Assembly (NCBI RefSeq): GCF_900188415.1
Contig: NZ_FZNV01000002.1
Coordinates: 885,461 to 949,460, forward strand
DNA from: Maribacter sedimenticola
Lineage (GTDB): Bacteria > Bacteroidota > Bacteroidia > Flavobacteriales > Flavobacteriaceae
Length of the DNA stretch: 64,000 nt
Reading direction: 5' to 3'
How positions within the stretch are numbered: the first letter of the stretch is position 1; each line of letters opens with the position of its first letter. The notes beneath the pieces are model-generated. The model made no database searches. It saw nothing but the letters and a program-made list of their open reading frames with translations, and was not told the origin of the DNA. The translations under genes were made by a program, and so were the position numbers. Below, piece by piece: positions 54,189-62,227 of this stretch.

Positions 54189-56080
54189 ACACTACACCAG
54201 AAGACATCTTAAATAAATATTGGGGCTTTGAAAACTTTAAGGGCTCGCAAAAAAGTATTATCAACGCCGTCCTGAACGGTAAGGATGTTTTAGGCCTACT
54301 GCCCACAGGTGGCGGAAAATCCATTTGTTTTCAAGTACCCGCTTTAATGAAAGATGGTATATGTATAGTCGTATCTCCCTTGATTGCCCTGATTGAAAAC
54401 CAAGTGGACAATTTGCAAAAATTGGGCATTAAGGCCTTAGGCCTTAAGGGCGGACTTAAATTTGAGGATGTAGATAAATTATTGGATAATTGTATCTACG
54501 GCAATTATAAATTTTTATACCTCTCACCAGAAAGGTTGCAACAAGAGCTTGTGCAGGAGCGTATAAAGTCCATGAACGTATCTATAATCGTGATAGATGA
54601 AGCACATTGCATTTCTGAATGGGGGCATGATTTTAGGCCGGCATACCTAAATTGCGCCATTCTAAGGGATTTTCATCCACAAGCCCCTGTTTTGGCCCTT
54701 ACGGCAACGGCTACAAAAAGAGTAACGGAAGATATGGTCAATTCTCTTGAGCTAAAATCTCCCTTAGTAGTAAAAGATTCGTTCTTTAGAAAAAATATTG
54801 GATTTGGAATTATAGCCACCGAGGACAAAAACGGTTACTTAAAAAGATATTGCAAACAGTTAAAAACTAGTGCCATTGTCTACGTTAGAAGCAGAAAAAA
54901 GGCAGAGGAGCTATCTTCCTTTTTACAGCAAAACGCCATCAAAGCTACTTTTTATCATGGTGGTATGGACCAAAAACTAAAAACGGAAAGGTTAGGTACG
55001 TGGTTAACTAATAAAGCACAGGTTATGGTTGCCACAAATGCATTTGGCATGGGCATTGACAAGCCAGATGTAGCATTGGTCATACATTATCAAATACCGG
55101 ATAGTATTGAAAATTATTTTCAAGAAGCAGGAAGGGCCGGTAGAAACGGAGATAGGGCCAAAGCTATATTATTGACCAACACAACGGACAAAAACCTGGT
55201 TAAAAAACAATTTTTGGATGTACTGCCAGATACATCATATGTAAAATTGGTCTACAAAAAACTCAACAATTATTTTCAAATAGGGTTTGGCGAATATGTA
55301 GAAGAAAAATTTCCACTCAATTTTAACGAGTTTTGCAGCACCTATAAACTGAATACCTATTTAACGTACAACACCCTTCAGTTACTGGACAGGAATTCCG
55401 TTATATCGTTATCAGAGAATTTTTCAAAGAAAACCACGGTCAAATTCAAAACGGACAAATCAGCCATTTATCGTTATTTTCATCAGAATCCGCAATTAGA
55501 GGAATTTGTCAAAATAGTTTTACGCACCTATGGAGGACTTTTTGAGTTTGACACCCAAATAAATACCTATTTATTGGCAAAGAAAAGCAATAGACCAGAA
55601 TCTGTGGTTCAGTTGAATCTTGAAAAATTAGTCAAAGATGACATGATCATTTACCATAGTTCTCCTACTGATCTGGAAATTACATTTTTGGTACCACGGG
55701 ACGATGACCGTACTATCAACAGATTTTCCAAGACTATGGTTGAACAAAATCAAGTAAAAACTGAAAAAATAACAACAATTCTTGATTATATAGACAATGT
55801 AGATACCTGTAGAAGCATTCAGTTATTGGATTATTTTGGTGAAAAGCAACGTATTGCCTGCGGTATTTGCGATGTTTGTGAAAGAAATAAGATAGGGCAT
55901 ACCGATATACAGAAACTAAAAGAAGCTATTCTAGAAATATTACAGGAACAAAGCGCCTCTTCTAGAACATTACAGGAAAAATTGGGCGCGGAACAGGAAA
56001 ATCTTATCACTGCCCTACAAGAACTATTGGAAGAAAAACAACTATCGTTAAACGCTATAAACGAATATGAACGCAGATAA
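54185..56080 (+). CDS. recQ: RecQ-type ATP-dependent DNA helicase
   Basis: A 631-residue superfamily 2 helicase with GTG start 54185. Motif I LLPTGGGKSICFQVPAL, motif Ia VVSPLIALIENQV, motif II VIDEAHCISEWGHDFRP, motif III LALTATATKRV, motif V-VI region VMVATNAFGMGIDKPDVALVIHY and QEAGRAGRNGD. A zinc-binding region follows (CRSIQLLDYFGE, CGICDVC). No HRDC domain is evident, and the tail ends with short helices. It unwinds DNA in recombination repair. It overlaps the upstream ATPase (GTGA) and is followed by fmt after one base. Confidence 0.93.
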   Translation: MNTTPEDILNKYWGFENFKGSQKSIINAVLNGKDVLGLLPTGGGKSICFQVPALMKDGICIVVSPLIALIENQVDNLQKLGIKALGLKGGLKFEDVDKLLDNCIYGNYKFLYLSPERLQQELVQERIKSMNVSIIVIDEAHCISEWGHDFRPAYLNCAILRDFHPQAPVLALTATATKRVTEDMVNSLELKSPLVVKDSFFRKNIGFGIIATEDKNGYLKRYCKQLKTSAIVYVRSRKKAEELSSFLQQNAIKATFYHGGMDQKLKTERLGTWLTNKAQVMVATNAFGMGIDKPDVALVIHYQIPDSIENYFQEAGRAGRNGDRAKAILLTNTTDKNLVKKQFLDVLPDTSYVKLVYKKLNNYFQIGFGEYVEEKFPLNFNEFCSTYKLNTYLTYNTLQLLDRNSVISLSENFSKKTTVKFKTDKSAIYRYFHQNPQLEEFVKIVLRTYGGLFEFDTQINTYLLAKKSNRPESVVQLNLEKLVKDDMIIYHSSPTDLEITFLVPRDDDRTINRFSKTMVEQNQVKTEKITTILDYIDNVDTCRSIQLLDYFGEKQRIACGICDVCERNKIGHTDIQKLKEAILEILQEQSASSRTLQEKLGAEQENLITALQELLEEKQLSLNAINEYERR

Positions 56081-56081
56081 T

Positions 56082-57029
56082 ATGGAAGCATTGAGAATTG
56101 TCTTTATGGGAACCCCGGATTTTGCCGTGGGAATTCTGGAACAGCTCGTACAAAAAAATTATACGATTGCCGGGGTAATAACTGCTCCGGATCGGCCCGC
56201 CGGTAGAGGTAGAAAACTCAATGAGTCTGCGGTAAAACAATTTGCGGTAAAACATGGTTTAAAAATCTTACAGCCTACCAATTTAAAAAATGAGGATTTT
56301 TTGGCCGCTTTAAAGGACCTGAACGCTAACATACAAATTGTGGTCGCCTTTAGAATGCTACCCAAGGTGGTTTGGAATATGCCCAAATATGGAACTTTTA
56401 ACCTACACGCTTCATTATTACCACAATATCGTGGTGCCGCTCCAATAAACTGGGCCATAATAAACGGAGAAACAAAAACCGGAGTCACTACTTTTTTTAT
56501 CGATGAAAAAATAGATACTGGCGAGATTATTTTACAAGATGAAGCAACCATTAATTTTACTGACAATGTTGCGGATCTTCATGACCGGCTTATGCATTTA
56601 GGTGCAACGACCGTTATAAAGACTTTGCAGAGAATACAAGAGGGTAATTTCAATACCACAAAGCAAGAAAACCATGACGACCTTAAACTTGCTCATAAAA
56701 TTCATAGGGAAACGTGCGAGATAGATTGGAACAGGCCGCAGATGGATATCTATAATTTCATTAGAGGGTTAAGCCCCTACCCTGCTTCTTGGACAACCCT
56801 GTACAACGCAGACCAGCAAACTATTACCAAAATCTATAAAGCCAACATAGAAAAAGCTGAACATGAATTGGCAAACGGAACCTTAGTCTTTTCCAAAAAA
56901 GAATTAAAGGTTGCTGTACAAGATGGGTATATACTTTTGGAAGAAATGCAATTACAAGGCAAAAAAAGAATGCATGTAAAGGATGTTTTAAACGGTCTTC
57001 AACTCCAAGAAAATGCCAAAATGGGTTAA
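56082..57029 (+). CDS. fmt: Methionyl-tRNA formyltransferase
   Basis: A 315-residue enzyme that formylates initiator Met-tRNA with 10-formyl-THF. ATG 56082 (MEALRIVFMGTPDFAVGIL) is one base after the recQ stop; ATG 56067 would add five residues inside recQ. Signatures: VFMGTPDFAV, ITAPDRPAGRGRKL and the catalytic region FNLHASLLPQYRGAAPINWAI with Asn, His and later Asp in FFIDEKIDTGEII. The C-terminal OB domain is present. Operon with the ATPase and recQ genes. Confidence 0.94.
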   Translation: MEALRIVFMGTPDFAVGILEQLVQKNYTIAGVITAPDRPAGRGRKLNESAVKQFAVKHGLKILQPTNLKNEDFLAALKDLNANIQIVVAFRMLPKVVWNMPKYGTFNLHASLLPQYRGAAPINWAIINGETKTGVTTFFIDEKIDTGEIILQDEATINFTDNVADLHDRLMHLGATTVIKTLQRIQEGNFNTTKQENHDDLKLAHKIHRETCEIDWNRPQMDIYNFIRGLSPYPASWTTLYNADQQTITKIYKANIEKAEHELANGTLVFSKKELKVAVQDGYILLEEMQLQGKKRMHVKDVLNGLQLQENAKMG

Positions 57030-57130
57030 ACCCCCGTAGTTATTGGGCTGGGCGAAATGTAAAAAAAGACCTACTTTATTAACAAACCTCTTGAGTTATC
57101 AACAAAATAAGGGATTTCCGCCCATTTTAC

Positions 57131-57160
57131 TTGTGTTGGTCATAAATCCATATAAATTTG
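57131..57160 (+). promoter_or_regulatory. Promoter of the HU gene
   Basis: TTG (57131-57133), a 19-base spacer and TAAATTTG (57153-57160) fit the Bacteroidota consensus. The predicted leader is about 40 bases, AT-rich, reaching ATG 57207. Confidence 0.6.
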
Positions 57161-57206
57161 TTATCAGGTATAAAAATTATATTAATCACAATTAATTAAT
57201 CACATT

Positions 57207-57479
57207 ATGAACAAAACAGAATTGATCGATGCAATGGCAGCTGACGCTGGCATCACAAAAGCTGCGGCAAAAAAGTCATTAGAATCTTTCTTAGGAAATG
57301 TTGAGAGTTCTCTTAAAAAAGGAGATAGAGTTTCTTTAGTAGGTTTCGGTTCTTGGTCCGTATCTAAAAGAAATGCAAGAGAAGGTAGAAACCCATCAAC
57401 AGGAAAAACTATCCAAATTGCTGCTAAAAATGTAGTTAAGTTTAAAGCTGGAGCTGATTTAGGTAAAGCTGTAAACTAA
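57207..57479 (+). CDS. hup: HU family DNA-binding protein
   Basis: A 90-residue histone-like protein: MNKTELIDAMAADAGITKAAAKKSLESFL, then GDRVSLVGFGSWSVSKRNAREGRNPSTGKTIQIAAKNVVKFKAGADL. The DNA-intercalating arm has RNPSTGKTI with the conserved Pro. It compacts and bends DNA as a dimer. It has its own promoter and terminator, as expected for a highly expressed nucleoid protein. Confidence 0.95.
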   Translation: MNKTELIDAMAADAGITKAAAKKSLESFLGNVESSLKKGDRVSLVGFGSWSVSKRNAREGRNPSTGKTIQIAAKNVVKFKAGADLGKAVN

Positions 57480-57500
57480 GATTTGCATACATATATTATG

Positions 57501-57527
57501 AAAAGCGCCCATAGTGGCGCTTTTTTA
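57501..57527 (+). terminator. Terminator after HU gene
   Basis: A 9-bp stem AAAAGCGCC/GGCGCTTTT with loop CATAGT, followed by a T-run. Confidence 0.92.
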
Positions 57528-57589
57528 TTTATTGATTTTTGAAATTAGGAGGATTTATCTTACATTAGGTTTATAATAAGTTAATATAC

Positions 57590-58150
57590 ATGGTCTCTTT
57601 AAAACCAACTAAGGGTAAATTGTTGATCGCAGAACCAACGTTAACGGGTGACGTATCTTTTAATAGGTCCGTTGTGCTGCTGGCGGAACATAATACTGAA
57701 GGTTCTGTTGGCTTTATATTAAATAAGCCTTTGGAGTATCAAATAAATGACTTGGTTACTGAAATTGAGTTGCCCTTTCAAGTATATAACGGTGGTCCTG
57801 TAGAACAGGATAATTTATATTTTATACACAAGGTCCCACATTTAATCGATAATAGTGTGGAAATTTCAGATGGTATTTATTGGGGTGGTGATTTTGAAAC
57901 GACCATAGAACTGATCAATAAAGAGATAATTTCAGAAGATGATATCCGTTTCTTTCTTGGATACTCCGGTTGGTCTTCGTTGCAGTTAGATGAGGAATTG
58001 ACCTCTAAATCCTGGATCGTAATAGAGAATGAGCACGAAAGTAGAATTATCCAAAAAGCGGCCAACGCCTTTTGGAAGGAAAATATGATACAATTGGGCG
58101 GTAATTATCTGCTGTGGTCCAATGCTCCAGAAAATCCTAGTCTTAACTAG
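57590..58150 (+). CDS. YqgE/AlgH family protein
   Basis: A 186-residue soluble protein: KGKLLIAEPTLTGDVSFNRSVVLLAEHN near the start, GSVGFILNKPLEY, VYNGGPVEQDNLYFIH, FFLGYSGWSSLQLDEEL. These are the DUF179 landmarks. Biochemical function is not established; AlgH is regulatory in pseudomonads. Its TAG shares bases with the stop of the convergent class IV aminotransferase (CTAG). Confidence 0.9.
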   Translation: MVSLKPTKGKLLIAEPTLTGDVSFNRSVVLLAEHNTEGSVGFILNKPLEYQINDLVTEIELPFQVYNGGPVEQDNLYFIHKVPHLIDNSVEISDGIYWGGDFETTIELINKEIISEDDIRFFLGYSGWSSLQLDEELTSKSWIVIENEHESRIIQKAANAFWKENMIQLGGNYLLWSNAPENPSLN

Positions 58151-59004
58151 ACCGTTTTAGTCAAGGATAAACGTGCCGCTGCATTTAATTTTCCTATCAA
58201 TGCCTTAGCTGCCACATCATTGAAATTTTTCTTTCTGTATTTAGAAATGGACACGATACCATCAATACTATTGGTTAGAAATATTTCGTCCGCTTTTTGA
58301 AGTTCAAATGGTGAAATACTCTCTTCTAACAGTTGGTAATCCTCAAGTTTGGCAATTATATCCATTAATTTTTTCCTTAAAACCCCATTTAAACAACCAT
58401 CTGTCAATGGCGGAGTTTTAATACATTTATCTTTTACCAAAAAAATATTGCCCTTTAAGGTTTCCACAACCTGCTTACGTTCGTTCAACAATAGACAATC
58501 ATCGTAATCGTTTTCGTTTGCGTAAATTTCGGCAACGGTGTATAAAATTTTATTGGTGGTTTCCAGATTGGAAAGCATTGTTGAATTTTTATAAAAATCC
58601 TTATATAGCTCAACCTCATAATCACCGGTGTTCATTGTAAAAAAGGTATGCTCCAATTCTTTGGCTGTAATGACGTAAGAAATGGAGTTTACGTTTGTAG
58701 CATCCTTTTTTGTACTATTTCTGAAAACTGTAAATTTAATTTCATACTCTTTATCCGCATTTATATTTGATATCAATCTTAAAATTTCCGCTTCCATAAA
58801 TTCCATGGTGAAGTTCATGGGTATGACCATCCTCAATATTCTCATGGACGACATTAAGCGCAAATAATGCTCCTCTAAAAAAAATACATCACCGTTAACG
58901 ACCCTTAATCTTTCAAAAAGAGCATCTCCAAACTGTAAGCCCCTATTGTCCGCATAAAGTATAGGACCATTGCCCTCTACCAATTCACCATTAAAATTGA
59001 CCAT
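58147..59004 (-). CDS. Class IV PLP aminotransferase / aminodeoxychorismate lyase-like
   Basis: A 285-residue fold-type IV PLP protein. ATG 59004 (MVNFNGELVEGNGPILYADNRGLQFGDALFERLRV) is the start; an upstream frame extension to 59106 crosses a terminator and is not family-like. GDALFERLRV corresponds to the start of the family's core, and the PLP-binding Lys is expected in TTNKILYTVAE. The Glu/Gly region VVETLKGNIFLV is typical. Members are branched-chain or D-amino-acid aminotransferases and 4-amino-4-deoxychorismate lyase (folate synthesis). A PabC-like role would fit folE elsewhere in the window, but is unproven. Confidence 0.82.
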   Translation of the reverse strand: MVNFNGELVEGNGPILYADNRGLQFGDALFERLRVVNGDVFFLEEHYLRLMSSMRILRMVIPMNFTMEFMEAEILRLISNINADKEYEIKFTVFRNSTKKDATNVNSISYVITAKELEHTFFTMNTGDYEVELYKDFYKNSTMLSNLETTNKILYTVAEIYANENDYDDCLLLNERKQVVETLKGNIFLVKDKCIKTPPLTDGCLNGVLRKKLMDIIAKLEDYQLLEESISPFELQKADEIFLTNSIDGIVSISKYRKKNFNDVAAKALIGKLNAAARLSLTKTV

Positions 59005-59031
59005 AAAAAAAGCCTTAAAAATTTTAAGGCT
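59005..59031 (-). terminator. Terminator of START-like gene abutting next start codon
   Basis: On the minus strand AGCCTTAAAA and TTTTAAGGCT form a 10-bp stem around a single A/T, followed by T6 ending directly at the ATG at 59004. It can end the START-like transcript, but as part of a longer mRNA it would also lie over the translation start of the aminotransferase. Confidence 0.75.
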
Positions 59032-59057
59032 CAAAGATACTGTAATTAGGAATATTA

Positions 59058-59441
59058 TTAGGAAGAACCCAATACTTGCTTTAAATCCGAAACTTGGTTG
59101 GTCCACAGCATTTTAGATTCGTCTACTTCATCTTCATCCGCAAAATCTGTTATGAACAGTGAAACATCCTTTGTAATTTCATCTACAATAATTTTCATTT
59201 CAAAATAGCTATTGTCCTCGGCTTCGTCCCATGCAAAGCGCACGAACTCATCTGTTTTCCTTTTCAACAATTTAGCTTCTTCCTCTGCGCCGTCCCAGAT
59301 AAAGGTAAATGTCTCTCCTCTTGAATTTACATTGTCCGCAAACCATTCTGACAATCCAGATGGTGTAGCCAAATATTGATATAACATTTGGGGTGAAGAC
59401 TGAATTACAAACTCTATTTCGAATTTTATTTTATCGCTCAT
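59058..59441 (-). CDS. START-like (SRPBCC/AHSA1-type) domain protein
   Basis: A 127-residue soluble protein: KIKFEIEFVIQSSPQMLYQYLATPSGLSEWFADNVNSRG with the classic SRPBCC start (SEWF), then TFIWDGAEEEAKLLKRK, FRFAWDE-like strand and a C-terminal helix (SKMLWTNQVSDLKQVLGS). Acidic overall. The family is conserved in Bacteroidota, with unknown ligand. It lies upstream of the aminotransferase on the same strand, with a terminator-like hairpin between. Confidence 0.82.
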   Translation of the reverse strand: MSDKIKFEIEFVIQSSPQMLYQYLATPSGLSEWFADNVNSRGETFTFIWDGAEEEAKLLKRKTDEFVRFAWDEAEDNSYFEMKIIVDEITKDVSLFITDFADEDEVDESKMLWTNQVSDLKQVLGSS

Positions 59442-59528
59442 TTATCTACTACTTTATTCAGAGCAATATATATATTTCTCAATGATAAAAAAATAAATGA
59501 CCGCTATAAATTTTTTAAGTGGGTTTAG

Positions 59529-59559
59529 TTGAAGAACAAATAAATTACCACTATATTTG
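59529..59559 (+). promoter_or_regulatory. Promoter of tRNA-Met
   Basis: TTG (59529-59531), a 20-base spacer, and TATATTTG (59552-59559) give a start about 15 bases before the mature tRNA 5' end at 59580. Confidence 0.7.
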
Positions 59560-59579
59560 CAGCCGTTTAAAAATAATAC

Positions 59580-59653
59580 GGCGAGGTAGCTCAGTTGGTT
59601 AGAGCGTCGGATTCATAACCCGGAGGTCGGGGGATCGTGCCCCCCTCTCGCTA
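59580..59653 (+). tRNA. tRNA-Met (CAT), likely integration site
   Basis: Acceptor GGCGAGG/TCTCGCT (G-U pairs at 1-72 and 7-66), D arm GCTC/GAGC, anticodon loop TTCATAA with CAT, variable AGGTC, T stem GGGGG/CCCCC, discriminator A, no encoded CCA. It resembles elongator tRNA-Met rather than initiator (paired first base pair, AGCTCAGTTGGTTAGAGC D arm). The T loop reads ATCGTGC instead of the near-universal TTCRANY, so positions 54 and 58 are A and U rather than U and A. A recombinase gene begins 54 bases downstream. Confidence 0.88.
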
Positions 59654-59676
59654 CTAATTATAACGTATTTAAAAAC

Positions 59677-59707
59677 AACGGTTTAGTTTTCGCTAAACCG
59701 TTTTTTT
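59677..59707 (+). terminator. Terminator after tRNA-Met, ending at integrase start
   Basis: A 10-bp stem AACGGTTTAG/CTAAACCGTT with loop TTTTCG, then T5 directly followed by ATG 59708 of the recombinase. Confidence 0.88.
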
Positions 59708-61027
59708 ATGCCTAATTTTAAGGAGTTGATTACCTTTGAATACGAGAATGAATACAAAAGTGCATACGATTTGTCCGTAAAAAGAAACTTTTCCATCCCA
59801 AAAATATACTCGGCCAATGGCGATTTGAATAAACGTTGGTACGTTTATTTCTCATTCCGTGACCCTAAAAGTGGAAAGCTAAAGCGGCAGACGCCCTTTT
59901 ATGGGAATGCCAATACCTATAAATCAAAAGAAGATAGACTTTCCGTACTGGTGACTTACAGAAAAGTTTTATTAAGGCTTCTAAAACAAGGTTATGACCC
60001 TTATTCCGATAATGTAGAGCTACACCAAAGTCTGCATTCCAAAAACAGGACAACGGTCGTCCCAGAATCGTACGAAAAGGACAATGGTTCATCCGAGCCT
60101 ATTGCGGAGAAACGAAAAATGACGGTCCAAGAAGGGTTCGAATTCGCGATCAAGCTCAAGGAAAAGGTAATAAGCCAAACGACTAAAAAGGATTATGAAA
60201 GTAAAATAAAGAATCTTCTGGAATGGCTTAAAACATATCGATCCGATATAACCTATATCACCGAACTCGACAAGAAGGTCGTTACCTCGTTTCTGAACCA
60301 TGTACTGGACAAGAACAGTGCCCGCACCAGAAACAACTACAAATCGGACCTAAGCAGCATAATACAGGTTTTGGTCGATAATGAAATCATTGAACAGAAC
60401 TTTATAAAGAAAATACCCAAGTTAAAATCCATTCCCCAACGCAACAAAACATATTCGCAACATACCCAGGAAGAGATTTTCGATTACCTAAAGACCAACG
60501 ACCCCATATTATTATTGTATATAAAATTCATTTCCTATAATTTTTTACGCCCGATAGAAGTATGCCGGTTAAAGGTGAAGGATATCGACCTCAAGAACAA
60601 AAGGATTCAGTTCAAGGCCAAGAACAGCCCCCTGAAAACCAAAATAATACCGGAACTATTATGGGCCGACCTGCCTGACCTAGGGAATCTTGACAAGGAT
60701 GCCATATTATTTACACCCGATAAAATAGGAGGCACATGGGATACCGCAATTCAAAATAGGAGAGACTATTTCTCAAAACGTTTCAAGAGAGTGGTCAAAG
60801 ACCATTTTAATTTAGGTATGGATTATGGCCTGTATAGTTTTAGGCATACATACATTACCAAAGTTTATAGGGCCTTAATAAAGGACTCCTCCCCTTTTGA
60901 GGCAAAAAGCAAGCTGATGCTGATAACCGGCCACACCTCTATGACGGCATTGGAAAAGTATTTACGTGATATAGATGCCCAACTGCCGGAGGACTATTCC
61001 ACAATGTTAACGAACGTACATGGATAA
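59708..61027 (+). CDS. Phage/ICE-type tyrosine recombinase (integrase)
   Basis: A 439-residue integrase with an N-terminal arm-binding-like part (about 1-130), a SAM-like core-binding domain (about 135-240, MTVQEGFEFAIKLKEK; LDKNSARTRNNYKSDLSSII) and a catalytic domain. Catalytic residues: Arg in YNFLRPIEVCRL, Lys in the beta hairpin, YSFRHTYITK (Tyr instead of His in the first HxxR position, Arg present), His in ITGHTSM, and nucleophile Tyr418 in ALEKYLRD. It should integrate its element at the tRNA-Met gene next to it. The start lies directly behind the tRNA terminator, without a visible promoter. The end overlaps the next gene by 8 bases. Confidence 0.88.
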   Translation: MPNFKELITFEYENEYKSAYDLSVKRNFSIPKIYSANGDLNKRWYVYFSFRDPKSGKLKRQTPFYGNANTYKSKEDRLSVLVTYRKVLLRLLKQGYDPYSDNVELHQSLHSKNRTTVVPESYEKDNGSSEPIAEKRKMTVQEGFEFAIKLKEKVISQTTKKDYESKIKNLLEWLKTYRSDITYITELDKKVVTSFLNHVLDKNSARTRNNYKSDLSSIIQVLVDNEIIEQNFIKKIPKLKSIPQRNKTYSQHTQEEIFDYLKTNDPILLLYIKFISYNFLRPIEVCRLKVKDIDLKNKRIQFKAKNSPLKTKIIPELLWADLPDLGNLDKDAILFTPDKIGGTWDTAIQNRRDYFSKRFKRVVKDHFNLGMDYGLYSFRHTYITKVYRALIKDSSPFEAKSKLMLITGHTSMTALEKYLRDIDAQLPEDYSTMLTNVHG

Positions 61028-61757
61028 TACACCCTTGGAACAATTATATAAAGAACTGATATCGATATTATGGGAATCGCTATTGTTCTATATTCCCAAC
61101 AATGTTATTTCAAACGAGTTTTTCAAAGACCATAAAAAATTGGACTTTCAAAAATTCCGTAATGAAATACTGATTATTGACCAAATCGAAGGGCCTATTG
61201 TATATGAAACGGGACGCAACAGTATTAGGACAATTCTAAAGGGAAGTTCCCTAAAGAAGAATATCCGTCAATTATTACATATAAAATCCAATTCAAATGA
61301 ATCGGAATTCAACTATGTATTGGAACTGTACTATGAGCAAGCGGAGTGTCTATATTATATAACCGAATGGCTGAACTTAAACATAAAACAGGTGCTGCCC
61401 CTTGAGGACACCATACGGGCATTGTTCAAAATTCAATATGATGATCATAGAGTTCATTTTGAAACGATAATCAGACTGTTTTACCCAAAAAAGCAGCTAA
61501 TCCCGAAAGGAAATTTCGATATGGCGAGATCAATGGAATCCTACTTTACCAATCTATCCATACTCAAGGGCAAAACACAAGATCATACCATATCGCCCAT
61601 TACTTCAAACGATGAGGGAAAGATTATGAATGCAACCCCACCCCTTGAGAAAAAACCCGAAAAAAAAGTGGCTAAAAAACGACCTATCATCACTGAATCG
61701 GAGGCCGAAACCATTTTATTAAAACGTATTTTTAATATCGATACAAATTTACTTTAA
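61020..61757 (+). CDS. Unknown protein of the integrated element
   Basis: A 245-residue, mostly helical protein (MDNTPLEQLYKELISILWESLL...). It has a Leu/Ile-rich middle, a Pro/Ser linker near residue 190, and a basic Pro/Lys segment (EKKPEKKVAKKRPII) before a short C-terminal helix (EAETILLKRIF). No catalytic motif and no family that I recognise. ATG 61020 overlaps the recombinase end, so both are made together; it could be a recombination accessory factor or a regulator. RteC-type regulators have a comparable size, but I see no clear match. The TAA ends two bases before a 40-bp palindrome. Confidence 0.6.
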   Translation: MDNTPLEQLYKELISILWESLLFYIPNNVISNEFFKDHKKLDFQKFRNEILIIDQIEGPIVYETGRNSIRTILKGSSLKKNIRQLLHIKSNSNESEFNYVLELYYEQAECLYYITEWLNLNIKQVLPLEDTIRALFKIQYDDHRVHFETIIRLFYPKKQLIPKGNFDMARSMESYFTNLSILKGKTQDHTISPITSNDEGKIMNATPPLEKKPEKKVAKKRPIITESEAETILLKRIFNIDTNLL

Positions 61758-61758
61758 T

Positions 61759-61798
61759 TAATTATACGTAAATTAAACGTTTAATTTACGTATAATTA
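61759..61798. promoter_or_regulatory. 40-bp perfect palindrome filling the gap between two genes
   Basis: Bases 61759-61798 are fully self-complementary around the centre at 61778/61779. Each half reads TAATTATACGTAAATTAAAC. Three ACGT cores stand at 61766, 61777 and 61788, spaced exactly 11 bases. The left end is one base after the upstream stop codon (61755-61757), and the last base is the A of the ATG of the zinc-ribbon gene. It looks like a set of phased operator boxes or a cruciform-forming site. Confidence 0.85.
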
Positions 61799-62220
61799 TG
61801 AAAAAAACTGAAATTTGCCTGTATTGTGGTATAGGTTACGTTCCAAAAAGAAGAGGCGTACAAAAATTCTGCAGTAATTCTTGCCGAAGTCTTAATTGGA
61901 AAAGCAAACAACAAAACAAGGAAGTTAAATCTATGGTTTTACAAGGAAAAACCATAAAGCCCTTAGCTCAAAATGAATCTAAGCCAGAAGATAAAATTTC
62001 AGTAGCGGGAATTGGAAATGCGGCAATAGGAGCAAGTCTAGTTGAAATTGGCAAAGAAGTTTTAACTTCTCCTCAGAATAAAGCGGCAACAAAAGGAGAT
62101 ATCCAAGATCTAAAAACATTTTTAAGATCACGATATTTGAAGGTTCACAATCTAAGAAAAGACCCACACGGTAAAACACCATACTATGACGTTAAGACTG
62201 GAAACCTTGTCTATCTATAA
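61798..62220 (+). CDS. Zinc-ribbon protein of the integrated element
   Basis: A 140-residue protein: an N-terminal treble-clef-like zinc ribbon with CLYCGIGYV, then FCSNSCRSLNWK (about residues 8-34), a Lys/Gln-rich linker, a Gly/Ala-rich hydrophobic stretch (VAGIGNAAIGASLVEIG, about 65-80), and a C-terminal part with a DVKTGNLVYL end. The ATG overlaps the 40-bp palindrome, so the protein could be autoregulated through it. A related zinc ribbon lies in the next gene on the opposite strand. Function is unknown. A DNA-binding or RNA-binding role is inferred from the ribbon. Confidence 0.65.
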   Translation: MKKTEICLYCGIGYVPKRRGVQKFCSNSCRSLNWKSKQQNKEVKSMVLQGKTIKPLAQNESKPEDKISVAGIGNAAIGASLVEIGKEVLTSPQNKAATKGDIQDLKTFLRSRYLKVHNLRKDPHGKTPYYDVKTGNLVYL

Positions 62221-62227
62221 TGTATGA

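Noticed and set aside
59005..59106. Membrane-like N-terminal extension of the class IV aminotransferase
   Set aside because: The extension crosses a terminator and part of the START-like gene. Its hydrophobic residues come from AT-rich sequence.
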